A stretch of DNA of 28,897 nt from an uncultured Muribaculaceae bacterium (GCA_910583795.1 CAJTZQ010000044.1:1-28897), one strand, 5' to 3'; counted from the stretch's first letter, positions 13,594-22,835 are shown. Numbers and translations are program-made. The notes: generated by a model not told the origin, from the sequence alone.

Positions 13594-16500
13594 TTATCTC
13601 TCTACTGTGCGTACAAAGCAGGCATCTTTACCCTCATTGATATTGGAATTTGTAATTGAATTGACGTCAAATGAGAAATAATTGATGTCTAATCCATAAG
13701 CTGTCCCTGCAGTAGGTTTTCTGTCCCATCCCAAGAATTGATTGGGTCCTTGAGTGTCACCTGACCAATAGATCGCTCCGGGACGGCGATAGATTGAAGC
13801 AAATACAGGGGCTATCAGTGTAAAAGTATTTACGTCCGGTCCCTCTCTCGAACAAGAATAGCGGAGAATGCCGCCAAGTAGTTTATCATCCTTACCATTT
13901 TTACGATGACCATATCCTGCTCTCCCTATAGGGAAGAATATGTTTCTCGCGTTGTAACTGCTTCCGCCTGTCAGCTTCTTGTCCCAATAATATACGAACA
14001 ATCCTCGCATCCCTTTTGCTTTAGCGTTTGGGCTACTGTCTCTGCGGTAATAACCATATGCCATGTCAATTGTAGATTGGGTTTCAGTAGCACCATCCGC
14101 ATACAATACTCCATATCCGAAGTGGGTGTTGTTGCTGCAATAAAGCTGTTCGAAATCTCTTATAGTAGCGGCATTCGACATTTCTCCCGTGAATCCATCT
14201 CCCTTCTCAAATTCACTCCACTCTTTGGCATCATTCATAATATCGCCGGTTGCATTATCCACCATTAGCAAATCTCCCGGTTCGTTGAATTCTCCTGCCG
14301 AAAGGTTATGATACAAGGGAGCACCATCTTTCATATGGATATTGCACGCTGCGTCTATTGCATCATCAGAATTTCCCCATTTGAACAGCGATCCTTCGTC
14401 ACGCGGGTCTGTGGCTTCTATGTCTTTGCTGATCATATTGAAAGTGCTCCATTTCACTGGCTTGGCTCCTCCATGAAATTCTCCGGTGTTTCCGTTTTTT
14501 GTGGTGAAGTCCATACAGTCTGTGGAAGGTACTATTTCCTGTGGTTTGTATCCCTGTCTTACAAATATAAGGTGAGTGCAGGTGTAGTTGTGGTATTTGA
14601 TTCTCACCACAGCGTTGCGCACTTTATCGTCATTGTTCATTCTGTTGAATCTGATTGTGAAATCAATCGGAGTATCCGTACTGCCCGAAACTGTCTGCCT
14701 CCCGTCGAGCGTGATGAAGTTGGCGTCTCCGATAATGTCAGCCTTCCAGGGACCGTGGGATATGACGTCGCTAAATCCTTCAATCATATCGTTTTGAAGC
14801 CATTTCATCCTTACATGAAACGGTTCATTGTTTCCGAATCTGCGATAGACACCCTTAGGGTTGACTACACGTCGCACTTGCACACAGTTGACTATTTCTT
14901 CAATATCCTTATATTCAGTACCATTTGTCACGGTAGCAATCAGTTTCACCTGAGCTATGCGCTGATAGTCCACATACAGGTTATTGCCGGAATATCCGGT
15001 TTCCTTTATGAGAACTTTTGCACGTGTAAACAGGGGGATGTCAAAAGAATAGCTATTGCCATCCTTTTGATAATTGAAATCGTCCCGTTCTTTAAGTTCG
15101 GTAAGGTTTTCTGCATCGGAAGGATAATCGTTATAAACCTTTTTCGATCCGCCTTCGATATAAATTCTCACTCCACGGTTCATTTGTGAAGATGCTCCTT
15201 CGTCACCATTATAATAAAAACTGTTGACTTTTGCATTTTCCGGTACCGAATATGGACTTACGTTGCCGTTATTCCAGTCTTTCCATGTACCGGCAGGAAC
15301 ATCTGCGGAAGTTATAACCGATTTGTCAGTGACACGTAATGACAGAAACCCATTGTAATTCTCTTGGTTTTCCAGATTGTCGTATGGTCCTTTTTCGTCT
15401 CCGGTTGGAGCCGCAGGCTTTATTTCAATATTGGAATTTGTCAGTTCGTCTTCGGTAATATCCGAGGGATACCATGGATTTTTTATAATCACAGCCTTGA
15501 GATCGGTCAACTCCCATCCGTCTTCTGGAACAAATTTGAAGGGGAGCATGGCATCATGGTTGTAAAGATACGACACATACCATGGATTGGGCACGTGGAA
15601 TCCTTTCGGCTCATCGTAAACTATGTGCCAGTCGGCATCGTTGCCGTTACCTCTCGGACAGAGGGTAAGCTTGTAATGATAGTTGCGCTCCGCCTCGAAA
15701 TTGTCTGTTACATTTTTTCCAAGCATGAAGCGGTATTTGATCTCACCGTGTGTGCTGTTTCCGTCTGCCGTTGATTCGTAATAACCTATCACCTCGATAT
15801 AAGTGCCATACGTCATTCCGTCCTTATTCTCGCCTGCAACCACGCCGTTGAGTCCATAAGCCGGGAGTTTGGTTTTCTTAGGTTCCTTATCGTTATACTG
15901 CATGTTTTCGTAGAAATACAATGCGTCGGCGTTCTCATTATGAAAGTCTATCGGTTCGGCGTTTTCATATTCATCTCCGGGGGTATCGGTGGTCTTGATT
16001 ACAGGCATACCTTTTGATATCCTCATCCAGCCGGTATGGTCTGTAGTTGCATAAGAAGAGTTTTCTCTTATGAAAGATATCGTCTGAGCACTCTCGTGAA
16101 TTAACCCGTTGAGTTTTGCATCCTTGTCATCAGGAGTGTTGTTGTAGGCGTAAGTTCCCTCTGAAGCCTGAACTGCGTCAGCCTGAGGCTGTCCGAAACC
16201 AAGTGTGCAATCGTAAGGGATGTCATATATTTTTGCCTCCTTGATATAGACAGTTATATTCTCGCGCAGGTTGCTTCCGTCGAAGTCGATTGTTACTTTC
16301 GAGGCACTTCTTCGCAACCATGCATGAAGCTTGATTCCACTCCGGTTTACCGCCACTTTGGCGAATTGTTTCTCAGCAGCAGGCGGATTGGTGTTCTTCC
16401 CGTATATCTCGAGGTCTGTGAAATAGCCGAGCATTTCGCTGTTTTTGGAAATGTCGTCGCTGTTCCAGTTTGTTTTCATTTTGCGCAAGGCATCGAGAGT

Positions 16501-17007
16501 TGCGTAGTTCGTCGGGTCGTTTGTAAGTGAAGAGATTGTCTCGTTTTTAAGGTTTGCTGCCGCGACTATGTAGTATGTGCCGAACGGGAGCTTAAGGTTT
16601 AACCCTGTTATCGATTTGGTTTTGCTTTCTGCCTTTTTTCCGTTGCTCGCATCGGCATCATTCCGATCTTCATCCGTCACGGTCAATGAGGTCATGTCGA
16701 TGCTGTTTGGAAAGAATTTTCCCTGTTCCGTAGCATCGTCAAGTGTGACAAGATTGCCTGCCGAATCATAGAGAAAGAGATGCAGGCTGTTGATGTTGCT
16801 CAGCAGTTTGCCGTTGCCGTTCTCAATGTTTGCGCGGGTGAGGTCACCCTCCGCAAAAGGGGAGAACGACGTCTCAAGGGAAACGATTGTCTCGCCTTCC
16901 CCAATTCCGTCACCGCGAAAGCCGAGGTCATCATCGGTACATGCCGTTGAGCAGATGCCGAGACAGCCTGAGAGCAGTATTTTGAAAAATGACTTTAAAC
17001 GGTTCAT
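13594..17007 (-). CDS. Large fimbrial lipoprotein, probable tip adhesin of the type V pilus
   Basis: The 1137-aa product is the last and largest gene of the operon, where tip proteins are usually encoded. The signal peptide ends at a lipobox with Cys23 (ICSTACTDDD), and a fimbrillin-like DLTRA motif follows near residue 58. The N-terminal and middle parts are beta-rich and resemble DUF4906-type fimbrial proteins. The C-terminal 200 residues (from about ATIRDFEQLYCSNNTHFGYG to ACFVRTVER) recall the Fibrobacter-major-paralogous (FISUMP-like, lectin-type) domain: KGMRGLFVYYWDK, GGILRYSCSREG, GAIYWSGDTQ and a final VR motif. Such domains suggest ligand binding. No exact family call is certain. 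The gene starts 19 nt after the 649-aa gene, so they are co-transcribed. Confidence 0.7.
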   Translation of the reverse strand: MNRLKSFFKILLSGCLGICSTACTDDDLGFRGDGIGEGETIVSLETSFSPFAEGDLTRANIENGNGKLLSNINSLHLFLYDSAGNLVTLDDATEQGKFFPNSIDMTSLTVTDEDRNDADASNGKKAESKTKSITGLNLKLPFGTYYIVAAANLKNETISSLTNDPTNYATLDALRKMKTNWNSDDISKNSEMLGYFTDLEIYGKNTNPPAAEKQFAKVAVNRSGIKLHAWLRRSASKVTIDFDGSNLRENITVYIKEAKIYDIPYDCTLGFGQPQADAVQASEGTYAYNNTPDDKDAKLNGLIHESAQTISFIRENSSYATTDHTGWMRISKGMPVIKTTDTPGDEYENAEPIDFHNENADALYFYENMQYNDKEPKKTKLPAYGLNGVVAGENKDGMTYGTYIEVIGYYESTADGNSTHGEIKYRFMLGKNVTDNFEAERNYHYKLTLCPRGNGNDADWHIVYDEPKGFHVPNPWYVSYLYNHDAMLPFKFVPEDGWELTDLKAVIIKNPWYPSDITEDELTNSNIEIKPAAPTGDEKGPYDNLENQENYNGFLSLRVTDKSVITSADVPAGTWKDWNNGNVSPYSVPENAKVNSFYYNGDEGASSQMNRGVRIYIEGGSKKVYNDYPSDAENLTELKERDDFNYQKDGNSYSFDIPLFTRAKVLIKETGYSGNNLYVDYQRIAQVKLIATVTNGTEYKDIEEIVNCVQVRRVVNPKGVYRRFGNNEPFHVRMKWLQNDMIEGFSDVISHGPWKADIIGDANFITLDGRQTVSGSTDTPIDFTIRFNRMNNDDKVRNAVVRIKYHNYTCTHLIFVRQGYKPQEIVPSTDCMDFTTKNGNTGEFHGGAKPVKWSTFNMISKDIEATDPRDEGSLFKWGNSDDAIDAACNIHMKDGAPLYHNLSAGEFNEPGDLLMVDNATGDIMNDAKEWSEFEKGDGFTGEMSNAATIRDFEQLYCSNNTHFGYGVLYADGATETQSTIDMAYGYYRRDSSPNAKAKGMRGLFVYYWDKKLTGGSSYNARNIFFPIGRAGYGHRKNGKDDKLLGGILRYSCSREGPDVNTFTLIAPVFASIYRRPGAIYWSGDTQGPNQFLGWDRKPTAGTAYGLDINYFSFDVNSITNSNINEGKDACFVRTVER

Positions 17008-17026
17008 TTTATTTGTGTTTCAATAA

Positions 17027-18976
17027 TTATATTTTATCGTCTTGGTTTATCTCTTGCGTCTCTCCCGATCGTTCGCCACCTTCTGTGATCTTTTCCACGG
17101 TTATCTTTCCTGCCGCCGGGTCTTTACTAAGTATGATCCAGGCTGTGGCTTTTATCGGTTTGTTATTATTATCATATTCTATAGCGCAAGATTCCACTTC
17201 AAATCTAAGCTTGTTGTCCGGATCTTTGTATACCATACGGTCATCCTTGTCAAGGACGATAGTATAGTGATTTGAATAATGGAACATTCTCCGTTCGCCA
17301 TTAATGTCATTCAGGAATTCCATGGTCTCATGTCCGAAGAAACGTCTCACGAGGCGGGTGCTGCAGTCTTCACTGTTGTCATCCCTTTTACCATAGTTTG
17401 AAAGCACACGATATCCTTGATAATTCTTCAGCCATACTTCAGTCTCCTCACTGTCGATAATTCCGTCTGTTCCCGGTATGATAACATAGTAATCAGGTCG
17501 CGACGAATCTATTTTCTGAGGTTCGAGAAGCTCGTCGGAATCTTCGTATGTACCGTCGTCTTTCAGCCGTTGCACCTTGGGCCATTTGCTTTTCCCTGCA
17601 TTTTCCCATTTTGTCATGAAACTATTGAAAAATTCCGGAAGCTCGCCATTGGCATCCCTCAGAATCATCAGGTCGCCGCGCTCATCACGCGAGAGACCTA
17701 AGTCAATCCTCAGGTCACAACTTGCATACGGCTGCACGTCGAGTTGGCATTCCATGTTGGCGTTCATGGCGTCGATGGTGAAGCGGTAGATGTTGTTGCG
17801 CTCGATGTCGTAGCGCTTGGTGGTGCCTGCTGCGCCGTCTGCGTTGTTGGCAAGGCTGCCGCCTGGTGCAAAATATATGGTGTTTGTATGGTTCCCCCAT
17901 TCGCCGGTTCCGCTTCCCGGATCCGCAAGGGTCACCGTGATTGCCGCATATTCATCTCCCACTCCGATATTTTGATATTCAGGCACGTACGCCACCCATT
18001 TCTCTACTGTGGTTTCGGAGTGACCGGACACTTTCTTGAATTCAAGGCTACCGTCCTGACCGGCGGGTGCATTGTTACCTCCCACAAGGTGCACGCCACG
18101 AACGAAATCCTTATCCCATTCGTAATTATGGAAATAATCCGTGTAGTCAAATTTCCAATCGTCGCCTGATTTATATGGAGAGTTAAACCCTTTGTCGTTG
18201 ACCTTGGTCATTTTCACGCTGGAGAACGATGCGAGAGGATTGGTGAGAATAACCTCTACTCTCGCCATTGCGCGGATAAGAGGAAGGGCATTCTCGTCAG
18301 ACGTAAGATCCACAAGCACATTCCCGATCAGTCTGTCGTCTTTAATAAAATCCTTTATATCGGAGAAGGTGGAAAGGTCATAATATCTTACCCCGTAAAA
18401 CGGTATAAGGCGATGATCTTCCTTGCTCAGCCAGTTTCCCTCTCCCGGAGAAGAGAGATGGTTGAACTGTGCGTCGGCGTGGGTGACCAGTTCTGTGAGT
18501 GTGGTCTGTCCGTTTTTAAGTAGGAATGAAGCGTCGTCATTCTCTTCCGGATATTTACCCCAGTTGGCAAACACCACAAGTTTAAACTTGGTGCCTACCC
18601 CTGCCGGCACTTCCCCTTCAAAGGAATAATAATATGTATCCACTCCATTAACAGATGTCGGCGTTCCTGAAGACTCAGCCTTACGGGATGGATTGAAGGT
18701 GGCAATATATTTATTGTCACTGTCGAAGAAATAAATGCGATAGTCGTTGCCAGCGACGTCGAGATAATTCTCGAGATCGGAGCCCGGCCCGAAATCGCTT
18801 GTGCTCCCACTGGCGGAGCGGGTGGGGGCGGAGACTCCGATAGAGATCCCTAAAGTGGGAACGCCGTCACCGGGAGCCGGCTGATCCTTAAAATCTTCGG
18901 AGGTGCAAGAAGATGCACCCCAGCCAAGGAGCAGCAGCGACAACGGAGTCAGTATGTCACGTCTTATATTAATCAC
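17027..18976 (-). CDS. Accessory fimbrial lipoprotein (fimbrillin-like)
   Basis: The 649-aa product has a lipoprotein signal ending GASSC (Cys24). It then shows the pattern of type V pilins: a threonine/arginine site VSAPTRSASG, a beta-strand segment NDYRIYFFDSDNKYIATF, and ERNNIYRFTIDAMN near residue 400, typical of fimbrillin-like domains. The C-terminal 200 residues (from DERGDLMILRDANGELPEFFN) have no clear counterpart. By position, between the FimB/Mfa2-like anchor and the putative tip, it is probably an accessory pilin like FimC, FimD, Mfa3 or Mfa4 of Porphyromonas gingivalis. Which of these it matches cannot be decided by eye. Confidence 0.7.
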   Translation of the reverse strand: MINIRRDILTPLSLLLLGWGASSCTSEDFKDQPAPGDGVPTLGISIGVSAPTRSASGSTSDFGPGSDLENYLDVAGNDYRIYFFDSDNKYIATFNPSRKAESSGTPTSVNGVDTYYYSFEGEVPAGVGTKFKLVVFANWGKYPEENDDASFLLKNGQTTLTELVTHADAQFNHLSSPGEGNWLSKEDHRLIPFYGVRYYDLSTFSDIKDFIKDDRLIGNVLVDLTSDENALPLIRAMARVEVILTNPLASFSSVKMTKVNDKGFNSPYKSGDDWKFDYTDYFHNYEWDKDFVRGVHLVGGNNAPAGQDGSLEFKKVSGHSETTVEKWVAYVPEYQNIGVGDEYAAITVTLADPGSGTGEWGNHTNTIYFAPGGSLANNADGAAGTTKRYDIERNNIYRFTIDAMNANMECQLDVQPYASCDLRIDLGLSRDERGDLMILRDANGELPEFFNSFMTKWENAGKSKWPKVQRLKDDGTYEDSDELLEPQKIDSSRPDYYVIIPGTDGIIDSEETEVWLKNYQGYRVLSNYGKRDDNSEDCSTRLVRRFFGHETMEFLNDINGERRMFHYSNHYTIVLDKDDRMVYKDPDNKLRFEVESCAIEYDNNNKPIKATAWIILSKDPAAGKITVEKITEGGERSGETQEINQDDKI

Positions 18977-19191
18977 TTTTGTTTCTGTTTTTGGTTGTTG
19001 AGTTGAGGGTTGAGAGTCGTTAGTTTATTAGTCATTAGTCGTTAGTTTATTAGTCATTAGTCATTAGTCATTAGTTTATTAGTCATTAGTCATTAGTTGT
19101 CAGTTGTATGTCTTATGTTGTCAGACTGCTCTTAAACCATAAACTATAAACCATAAACCCTAAACTAATTATCAATTACTAATTACTAATT
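18977..19191. repeat. Heptad quasi-repeat block A
   Basis: The whole gap between the FimB/Mfa2-like stop and the 649-aa gene is 7-nt quasi-repeats. About 18980-19109 is G/T-rich with units such as ATTAGTC, GTTAGTT and TATTAGT. A 22-nt centre follows. From 19132 the repeats are A/C-rich, AAACCAT, AAACTAT, AAACCAT, AAACCCT, then AATTACT twice, running into the stop codon at 19188-19186. The A/C arm begins CTTAAAC, as in blocks B, D and E. Confidence 0.85.
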
Positions 19192-20352
19192 GTCTGAGAG
19201 TTCTCCCGAATTGAGCACCACTCTCCATGAATTGATGATGATGGTTGTGGAGAGCCAGTGGTTATTCTCGTCAAGGAAGAAAGTCATGTTATACTCATCC
19301 TGACGGTCGAGATACTCCTGGTCGCTCATGTCGCGGTTATAGTTACCCTTCACAAGCAGCGCATAATCTATGATAGGGATGCGTGCCACGAGTTCACCAT
19401 CGTCCGCCTTGCGGATGGTAAGCATAGGTTTCGGGTTCACGGTCCAGTCTCGCTGCACGAGTCTGCTGACAGTCAATTCAGCAACCGCTACCTTCACGTC
19501 AGTGATAGCGCGGGTTCCGTTGTTCGTTTCCCGTTTTCCGTTTTCCGAATTTTCATCTGACAACGGACAACGGACAACGGACAACCCCTCAGACAACCGC
19601 GCCTCCGGCGCATCTACTCCTGCGCTGCCTGAATACACGCTCCATGCGTGATATGTGATGTTTTCGTCGTCGAGAAGAGAATTGTCGTGGTGAAGCCAAC
19701 CGTTGTTGTCTTCAATCTTGAAAGTGAAATCGTCAGCCTCGATATCCTTCCCTGAAAGGTGCTGAAGCACTATGCGGAACACGTTGGTGTCTTTAGTGAG
19801 AGGCATCGTGTAGACGTATTCACCGCCGTTGATATCTTCCGGAAGATTCACCTCGAGAGTGCCATGGAAGAGAGGGTGGAGATCTTCGGTAGAGACAGCC
19901 CCGTCTTCCGGGTGCTGTGTGCGGTTGAGGCGACACTGCAGAGGGTCGCGGGTATCTCCGAGGTCAATCTGCGGCACGGTAAACGATTCACCGTTGTCAA
20001 GTCCGCACCAAGCCATAAGCTTATAGTCGCCCGGTTGTAGGGGGAGTATGATGTCATAACCCTCTTGGGCGAGGCGTTCGCCGCTCTCCTCCGTCTGCCA
20101 TACAAGCTTGTCATCCGTGTCGAAAGCATAAAGACGCACGGATTTCACCTCATGACTGAAGGCGTCGGCAAATTTCATGTTCATATCGTAGCGGAAACGC
20201 AGACGATAAATCACGTCGCAATCGCCCTCGTCGTCATAGATGGCATTGTCGCATGAGGTGAGCGACGCCAGAAGCGTGGCGGCTGCCACTACTGTGGTGG
20301 CGATGCGAAAGATGTAGGCTAATATTTTCATTTTCTTGTCAAATTTTTTCAA
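19186..20352 (-). CDS. FimB/Mfa2-family fimbrial anchor lipoprotein
   Basis: The 388-aa protein belongs to the family of FimB and Mfa2 of P. gingivalis, which anchor type V pili in the outer membrane and end their growth. After a lipoprotein signal (LASLTSC, Cys34), the pattern CDNAIYDDEGDCDVIYRLRFRYDMNMKFADAF then VKSVRLYAFDTDDKLVW is diagnostic, and DYKLMAWCGLDN follows. The C-terminus SWRVVLNSGEL resembles that of the major subunit. Residues about 254-280 (19513-19593) are encoded by 7-nt repeats (CAACGGA three times, CCGTTTT twice) and look like an in-frame insertion before the conserved AELTVSRL strand. The start at Met1 precedes a second candidate, Met8. Confidence 0.92.
   Translation of the reverse strand: MKKFDKKMKILAYIFRIATTVVAAATLLASLTSCDNAIYDDEGDCDVIYRLRFRYDMNMKFADAFSHEVKSVRLYAFDTDDKLVWQTEESGERLAQEGYDIILPLQPGDYKLMAWCGLDNGESFTVPQIDLGDTRDPLQCRLNRTQHPEDGAVSTEDLHPLFHGTLEVNLPEDINGGEYVYTMPLTKDTNVFRIVLQHLSGKDIEADDFTFKIEDNNGWLHHDNSLLDDENITYHAWSVYSGSAGVDAPEARLSEGLSVVRCPLSDENSENGKRETNNGTRAITDVKVAVAELTVSRLVQRDWTVNPKPMLTIRKADDGELVARIPIIDYALLVKGNYNRDMSDQEYLDRQDEYNMTFFLDENNHWLSTTIIINSWRVVLNSGELSDN
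19513..19597. repeat. Heptad quasi-repeat block H inside the anchor gene
   Basis: Inside the coding region, a T/C arm with CCGTTTT twice (19515-19549) is followed by an A/C/G arm with CAACGGA three times (about 19560-19584). The layout, two arms with different 7-nt words, is that of the intergenic blocks. The reading frame stays open through it. Confidence 0.75.
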
Positions 20353-20475
20353 AACCGATGCTTAGTCGTTAGTTTTTTAGTCATTAGACATTAGTTATTG
20401 AATAGTAAATTTCAGATTATTCTTAAACTATAAACTATAAACCATAAACTAAAGACCAAAGACCGAAGACCAAAC
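20353..20475. repeat. Heptad quasi-repeat block B
   Basis: G/T arm 20362-20400 (TTAGTCG, TTAGTTT, ATTAGAC) leads to a centre with TTTCAGATTATTCTTAAAC, then an A/C arm TATAAAC, TATAAAC, CATAAAC and AAAGACC, AAAGACC, GAAGACC up to 20475. The centre is nearly identical to block E (about 25612-25641), so these blocks are dispersed copies of one element family. Confidence 0.85.
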
Positions 20476-20616
20476 TTATATATGTTGTGCGGCAGAGACG
20501 CCGCCTATAGATATCTTGATAAGGGGAGGTCATGCCGCCATAAAATGCGTCAATTCCTCGGTTATGGTTGGCTTGCCATTGTCTCCGGCAGGCGGGAGTG
20601 TTGGAATGAGAAGAGA
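20476..20616. other. Unexplained spacer between block B and the hairpin element
   Basis: About 140 bases with no supported gene. A small hairpin GCGGC/GCCGC is at 20489-20504. The nominal 75-aa minus-strand ORF over 20435-20662 ends in VFGLWSLVYGL, which is only translated heptad repeat. Confidence 0.5.
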
Positions 20617-20659
20617 AATAGACGGCGGAGTCAGACGGAGCCCGGCTCCGCCGTCTATT
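20617..20659. repeat. Long perfect hairpin (14-bp stem)
   Basis: AATAGACGGCGGAG (20617-20630) pairs perfectly with CTCCGCCGTCTATT (20646-20659), loop 15 nt. It adjoins the next hairpin at 20658. GC-rich stems here contrast with the AT-rich surroundings. No T run follows on either strand, so it is not a standard intrinsic terminator. Confidence 0.8.
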
Positions 20660-20683
20660 CACGTTTCGCTTGCGAAACGTGAA
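20658..20683. repeat. Hairpin with TTTCGC/GCGAAA core, left end of inverted element C
   Basis: TTCACGTTTCGC (20658-20669) pairs with GCGAAACGTGAA (20672-20683). The same core occurs in the hairpin at 20805-20828. Rightward it is followed by GGTTAAG, AGGTTAT, AAGGTTA type repeats. Confidence 0.8.
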
Positions 20684-20804
20684 GGTTAAGAGGTTATAAG
20701 GTTAAAGGGTTATTGATTCGGTTTTGGAATCGGGGGTAAAGATTAAGAAGTTCTTACTGACAAATCTCAGAAAGTAATCCATTAACCCCTTAACCCTTTG
20801 ACCC
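20684..20804. repeat. Heptad-like block C inside an inverted element
   Basis: The left part reads GGTTAAGAGGTTATAAGG and so on to about 20725. The right part reads ATTAACCCCTTAACCCTTTG (about 20780-20801), an imperfect reverse complement. With the hairpins at 20658 and 20805 it forms a large inverted structure of about 170 nt just after the major fimbrillin gene. Confidence 0.7.
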
Positions 20805-20828
20805 TCGACTTTCGCAAGCGAAAGTCGA
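20805..20828. repeat. Hairpin directly after the major fimbrillin stop codon
   Basis: TCGACTTTCGC (20805-20815) pairs with GCGAAAGTCGA (20818-20828), 11 bp. It begins 6 nt past the stop of the major subunit gene. Lacking a T run, it is more likely a 3' mRNA-protecting or attenuating hairpin, which would favour major pilin over downstream genes (inference). Confidence 0.75.
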
Positions 20829-20834
20829 ATCATG

Positions 20835-22775
20835 TTACCAGTCAAGTGTCACGTTGTTGAGCACCACTCTCCAGGAGAGGATGTTAACGCGGGCTCCGAG
20901 ATAGAACTCGTTTGAAGGCTTCTGTGGGATGATATCTTCCCAGTTGTCAGGGTCTTCTCCATCCTCGGGAGTCAGCACCGGAGTGCCGAGACCATAGACA
21001 TTGTTGAGCGCCACCTCGTAGATGTGGTTGCGGACCACGCCGTAATAACCTTTTGTTTCGTCAGTGCCAAGGTGATTGATCTCGTGATAATAGTAGGTGT
21101 TGCCGCTGTTCCATATTTTCGCGCCACCCACCGATTTGAAGATTGCGTTTGCCGCTTCTTTGCCTCCTGTCAGTTCAGAGACTGTCCCATTCACTTTCTG
21201 ATAGAATTTGTTGTCTAATTCAACCGGAGCGCCGTTTTCAGTTCTCGTGAGATTATCATTAAGCACGAGATAGCTGAGGTAGCGGGGACTGTTTTCAATC
21301 TGATCGTTTGCCATTCCTGCCTGAAGACCGCTCACGAAATGAAGGTCGTCTACAGTAATAGGATAGAGCTTATAAATATTATCGCCTATAGTTAAAGTAT
21401 TGCCGTCGGGATCAGTAGTTGAACCGGAAGTCGTGGAGATCGGGTTCTTGCTTCTGAGATACACCACGTTCTCGTTGATCTTAAACATATTTGCCTTGAT
21501 TGCCGCTACAGTGCCTCTTGAAGAAGCCCATTCGGCGAGCGGCAACGGAGTGGCATTTCCGGCTTCGTCGACAGTCACGAGGAGTGCGCTGAGATAGACG
21601 AGTGTTCTCGGAGTTGTAGCGTTGTCTGGATTGTAAGTGTCCATCAGACCGCCGTTGTTTGCCTTTGCTGCATTCTCAAGGCAATAAGCTGCTTCGGTTG
21701 CAACGTTAGCCCCGCTGAAACTTCCGGAGGCGAGAATATTCTTTGTGGCGAAATTGTGGGGATGCTTGTTGAGCTTCACATCAGTGGGATTCTCTGCCCA
21801 GTAGGAACGATGGTAGGAATAATGGTTCCACCAGTCGCCGAGCTGTGAAGTCCAGTTGTCAACTTTCTTGAAAAGATAAGAGCGGTCTGCTGTCCACCAG
21901 AGTTCCCAGTTGCGGAAAATGGCATACACCTGTGCACCGTTTTCGGTATTATCTACGGTGATTTTCTTTGTAGTTGTGCCGTCGGCATTCTTTGAGGTCA
22001 AGGCAATCGCGGTATAAGTCTCGCCGTTATACTTGACATCTGTCCTGACTGACATTGTGTTATCCCATGCTGCTTTTACGCGAACCTTTGCAACAGCTCT
22101 CTCCACATATACGTCGACAGGATAATTGAGCGCTTCCTCTTTCGACTGACGGATGTTTGCCTCACTGATCTCTGCTGCACAGGAAGGATTGCCGTTGGCG
22201 TCTACGAATGAAGAACTGGTCATTACAAAACCGGTGGCAGGATCAGCAGCCACGTTAAGTTCAGTCTCGCTGCCTATTATTGCCTGGAGCTGACTGAGGG
22301 AAAGATTGTCCGCGCCCAGCTTCCCGGCTATAGCCTTGTGGTTTGCCACAGCTACCATCTTCTTGATTTTTGATCCGATCTGGTTGTCCGAGCTGTTGAT
22401 CACGATAACAGCGTTGAGCACTTTCTCGACATTCGGCATGTCGGAAGTTCCGTTGTTGTCGATCTCTTCGGGTTCGTAATAATTCCTTCCGTTTGTCTGT
22501 ATTGCAATTGGGTTGCCGTTGCCGTCGAAGAAATAGAAACGGAGAGATTTTATATTGTTTTCCGAATCATAACCTTCCTCAAATATTCTGCCATCGCTGT
22601 CGGTCGTCTGGTTACCGCCGGCGCGGGTGTTTGGGTTGGCGTTACGGATAGATACCGACATGAAGCGGGGTTCGCCATCGCCGGTAGGCGTTTTGTCGGG
22701 CATCCCTTCTTCCGAGGAGCAGGCAGAGAGGGCGAGAGCGCCCATGATGCCCAAGAAAAATTTGTTGAATTTCAT
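20835..22775 (-). CDS. Mfa1-family major fimbrillin
   Basis: The 646-aa prepilin is the structural subunit of the type V pilus. It has a lipoprotein signal ending ALSAC (Cys19), then VSIRNANPNTRAGG with Arg51 as the probable protease cleavage site that frees the donor-strand groove. NNIKSLRFYFFDGNGNPIAIQTNG is the usual fimbrillin strand, followed by VEKVLNAVIVINSS and ERAVAKVRVKA. The C-terminus HIYEVALNNVYGLGTP and ARVNILSWRVVLNNVTLDW is diagnostic of Mfa1-type major subunits. Its size and place after the DUF3868 gene agree. A strong hairpin follows the stop codon. Confidence 0.92.
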   Translation of the reverse strand: MKFNKFFLGIMGALALSACSSEEGMPDKTPTGDGEPRFMSVSIRNANPNTRAGGNQTTDSDGRIFEEGYDSENNIKSLRFYFFDGNGNPIAIQTNGRNYYEPEEIDNNGTSDMPNVEKVLNAVIVINSSDNQIGSKIKKMVAVANHKAIAGKLGADNLSLSQLQAIIGSETELNVAADPATGFVMTSSSFVDANGNPSCAAEISEANIRQSKEEALNYPVDVYVERAVAKVRVKAAWDNTMSVRTDVKYNGETYTAIALTSKNADGTTTKKITVDNTENGAQVYAIFRNWELWWTADRSYLFKKVDNWTSQLGDWWNHYSYHRSYWAENPTDVKLNKHPHNFATKNILASGSFSGANVATEAAYCLENAAKANNGGLMDTYNPDNATTPRTLVYLSALLVTVDEAGNATPLPLAEWASSRGTVAAIKANMFKINENVVYLRSKNPISTTSGSTTDPDGNTLTIGDNIYKLYPITVDDLHFVSGLQAGMANDQIENSPRYLSYLVLNDNLTRTENGAPVELDNKFYQKVNGTVSELTGGKEAANAIFKSVGGAKIWNSGNTYYYHEINHLGTDETKGYYGVVRNHIYEVALNNVYGLGTPVLTPEDGEDPDNWEDIIPQKPSNEFYLGARVNILSWRVVLNNVTLDW

Positions 22776-22800
22776 TTTTATTTGTGTTTTGAATTTTTGT

Positions 22801-22835
22801 CAATTATCAATTATGAATTATGCATCATGCATTAC
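22801..22835. repeat. Heptad block G, five consecutive 7-nt units
   Basis: Five units follow each other without a break: CAATTAT, CAATTAT, GAATTAT, GCATCAT, GCATTAC. The last contains the stop codon of the DUF3868 gene (22834-22832). Each unit differs from its neighbour by few bases, the clearest example of gradual change along the repeat. Confidence 0.85.

Noticed and set aside
14308..15189. 293-aa + strand ORF
   Set aside because: It is an antisense shadow of the 1137-aa fimbrial gene, which has a signal peptide and family features.
20435..20662. 75-aa minus-strand ORF ending VFGLWSLVYGL
   Set aside because: The ending is translated heptad repeat and the rest has no family similarity.
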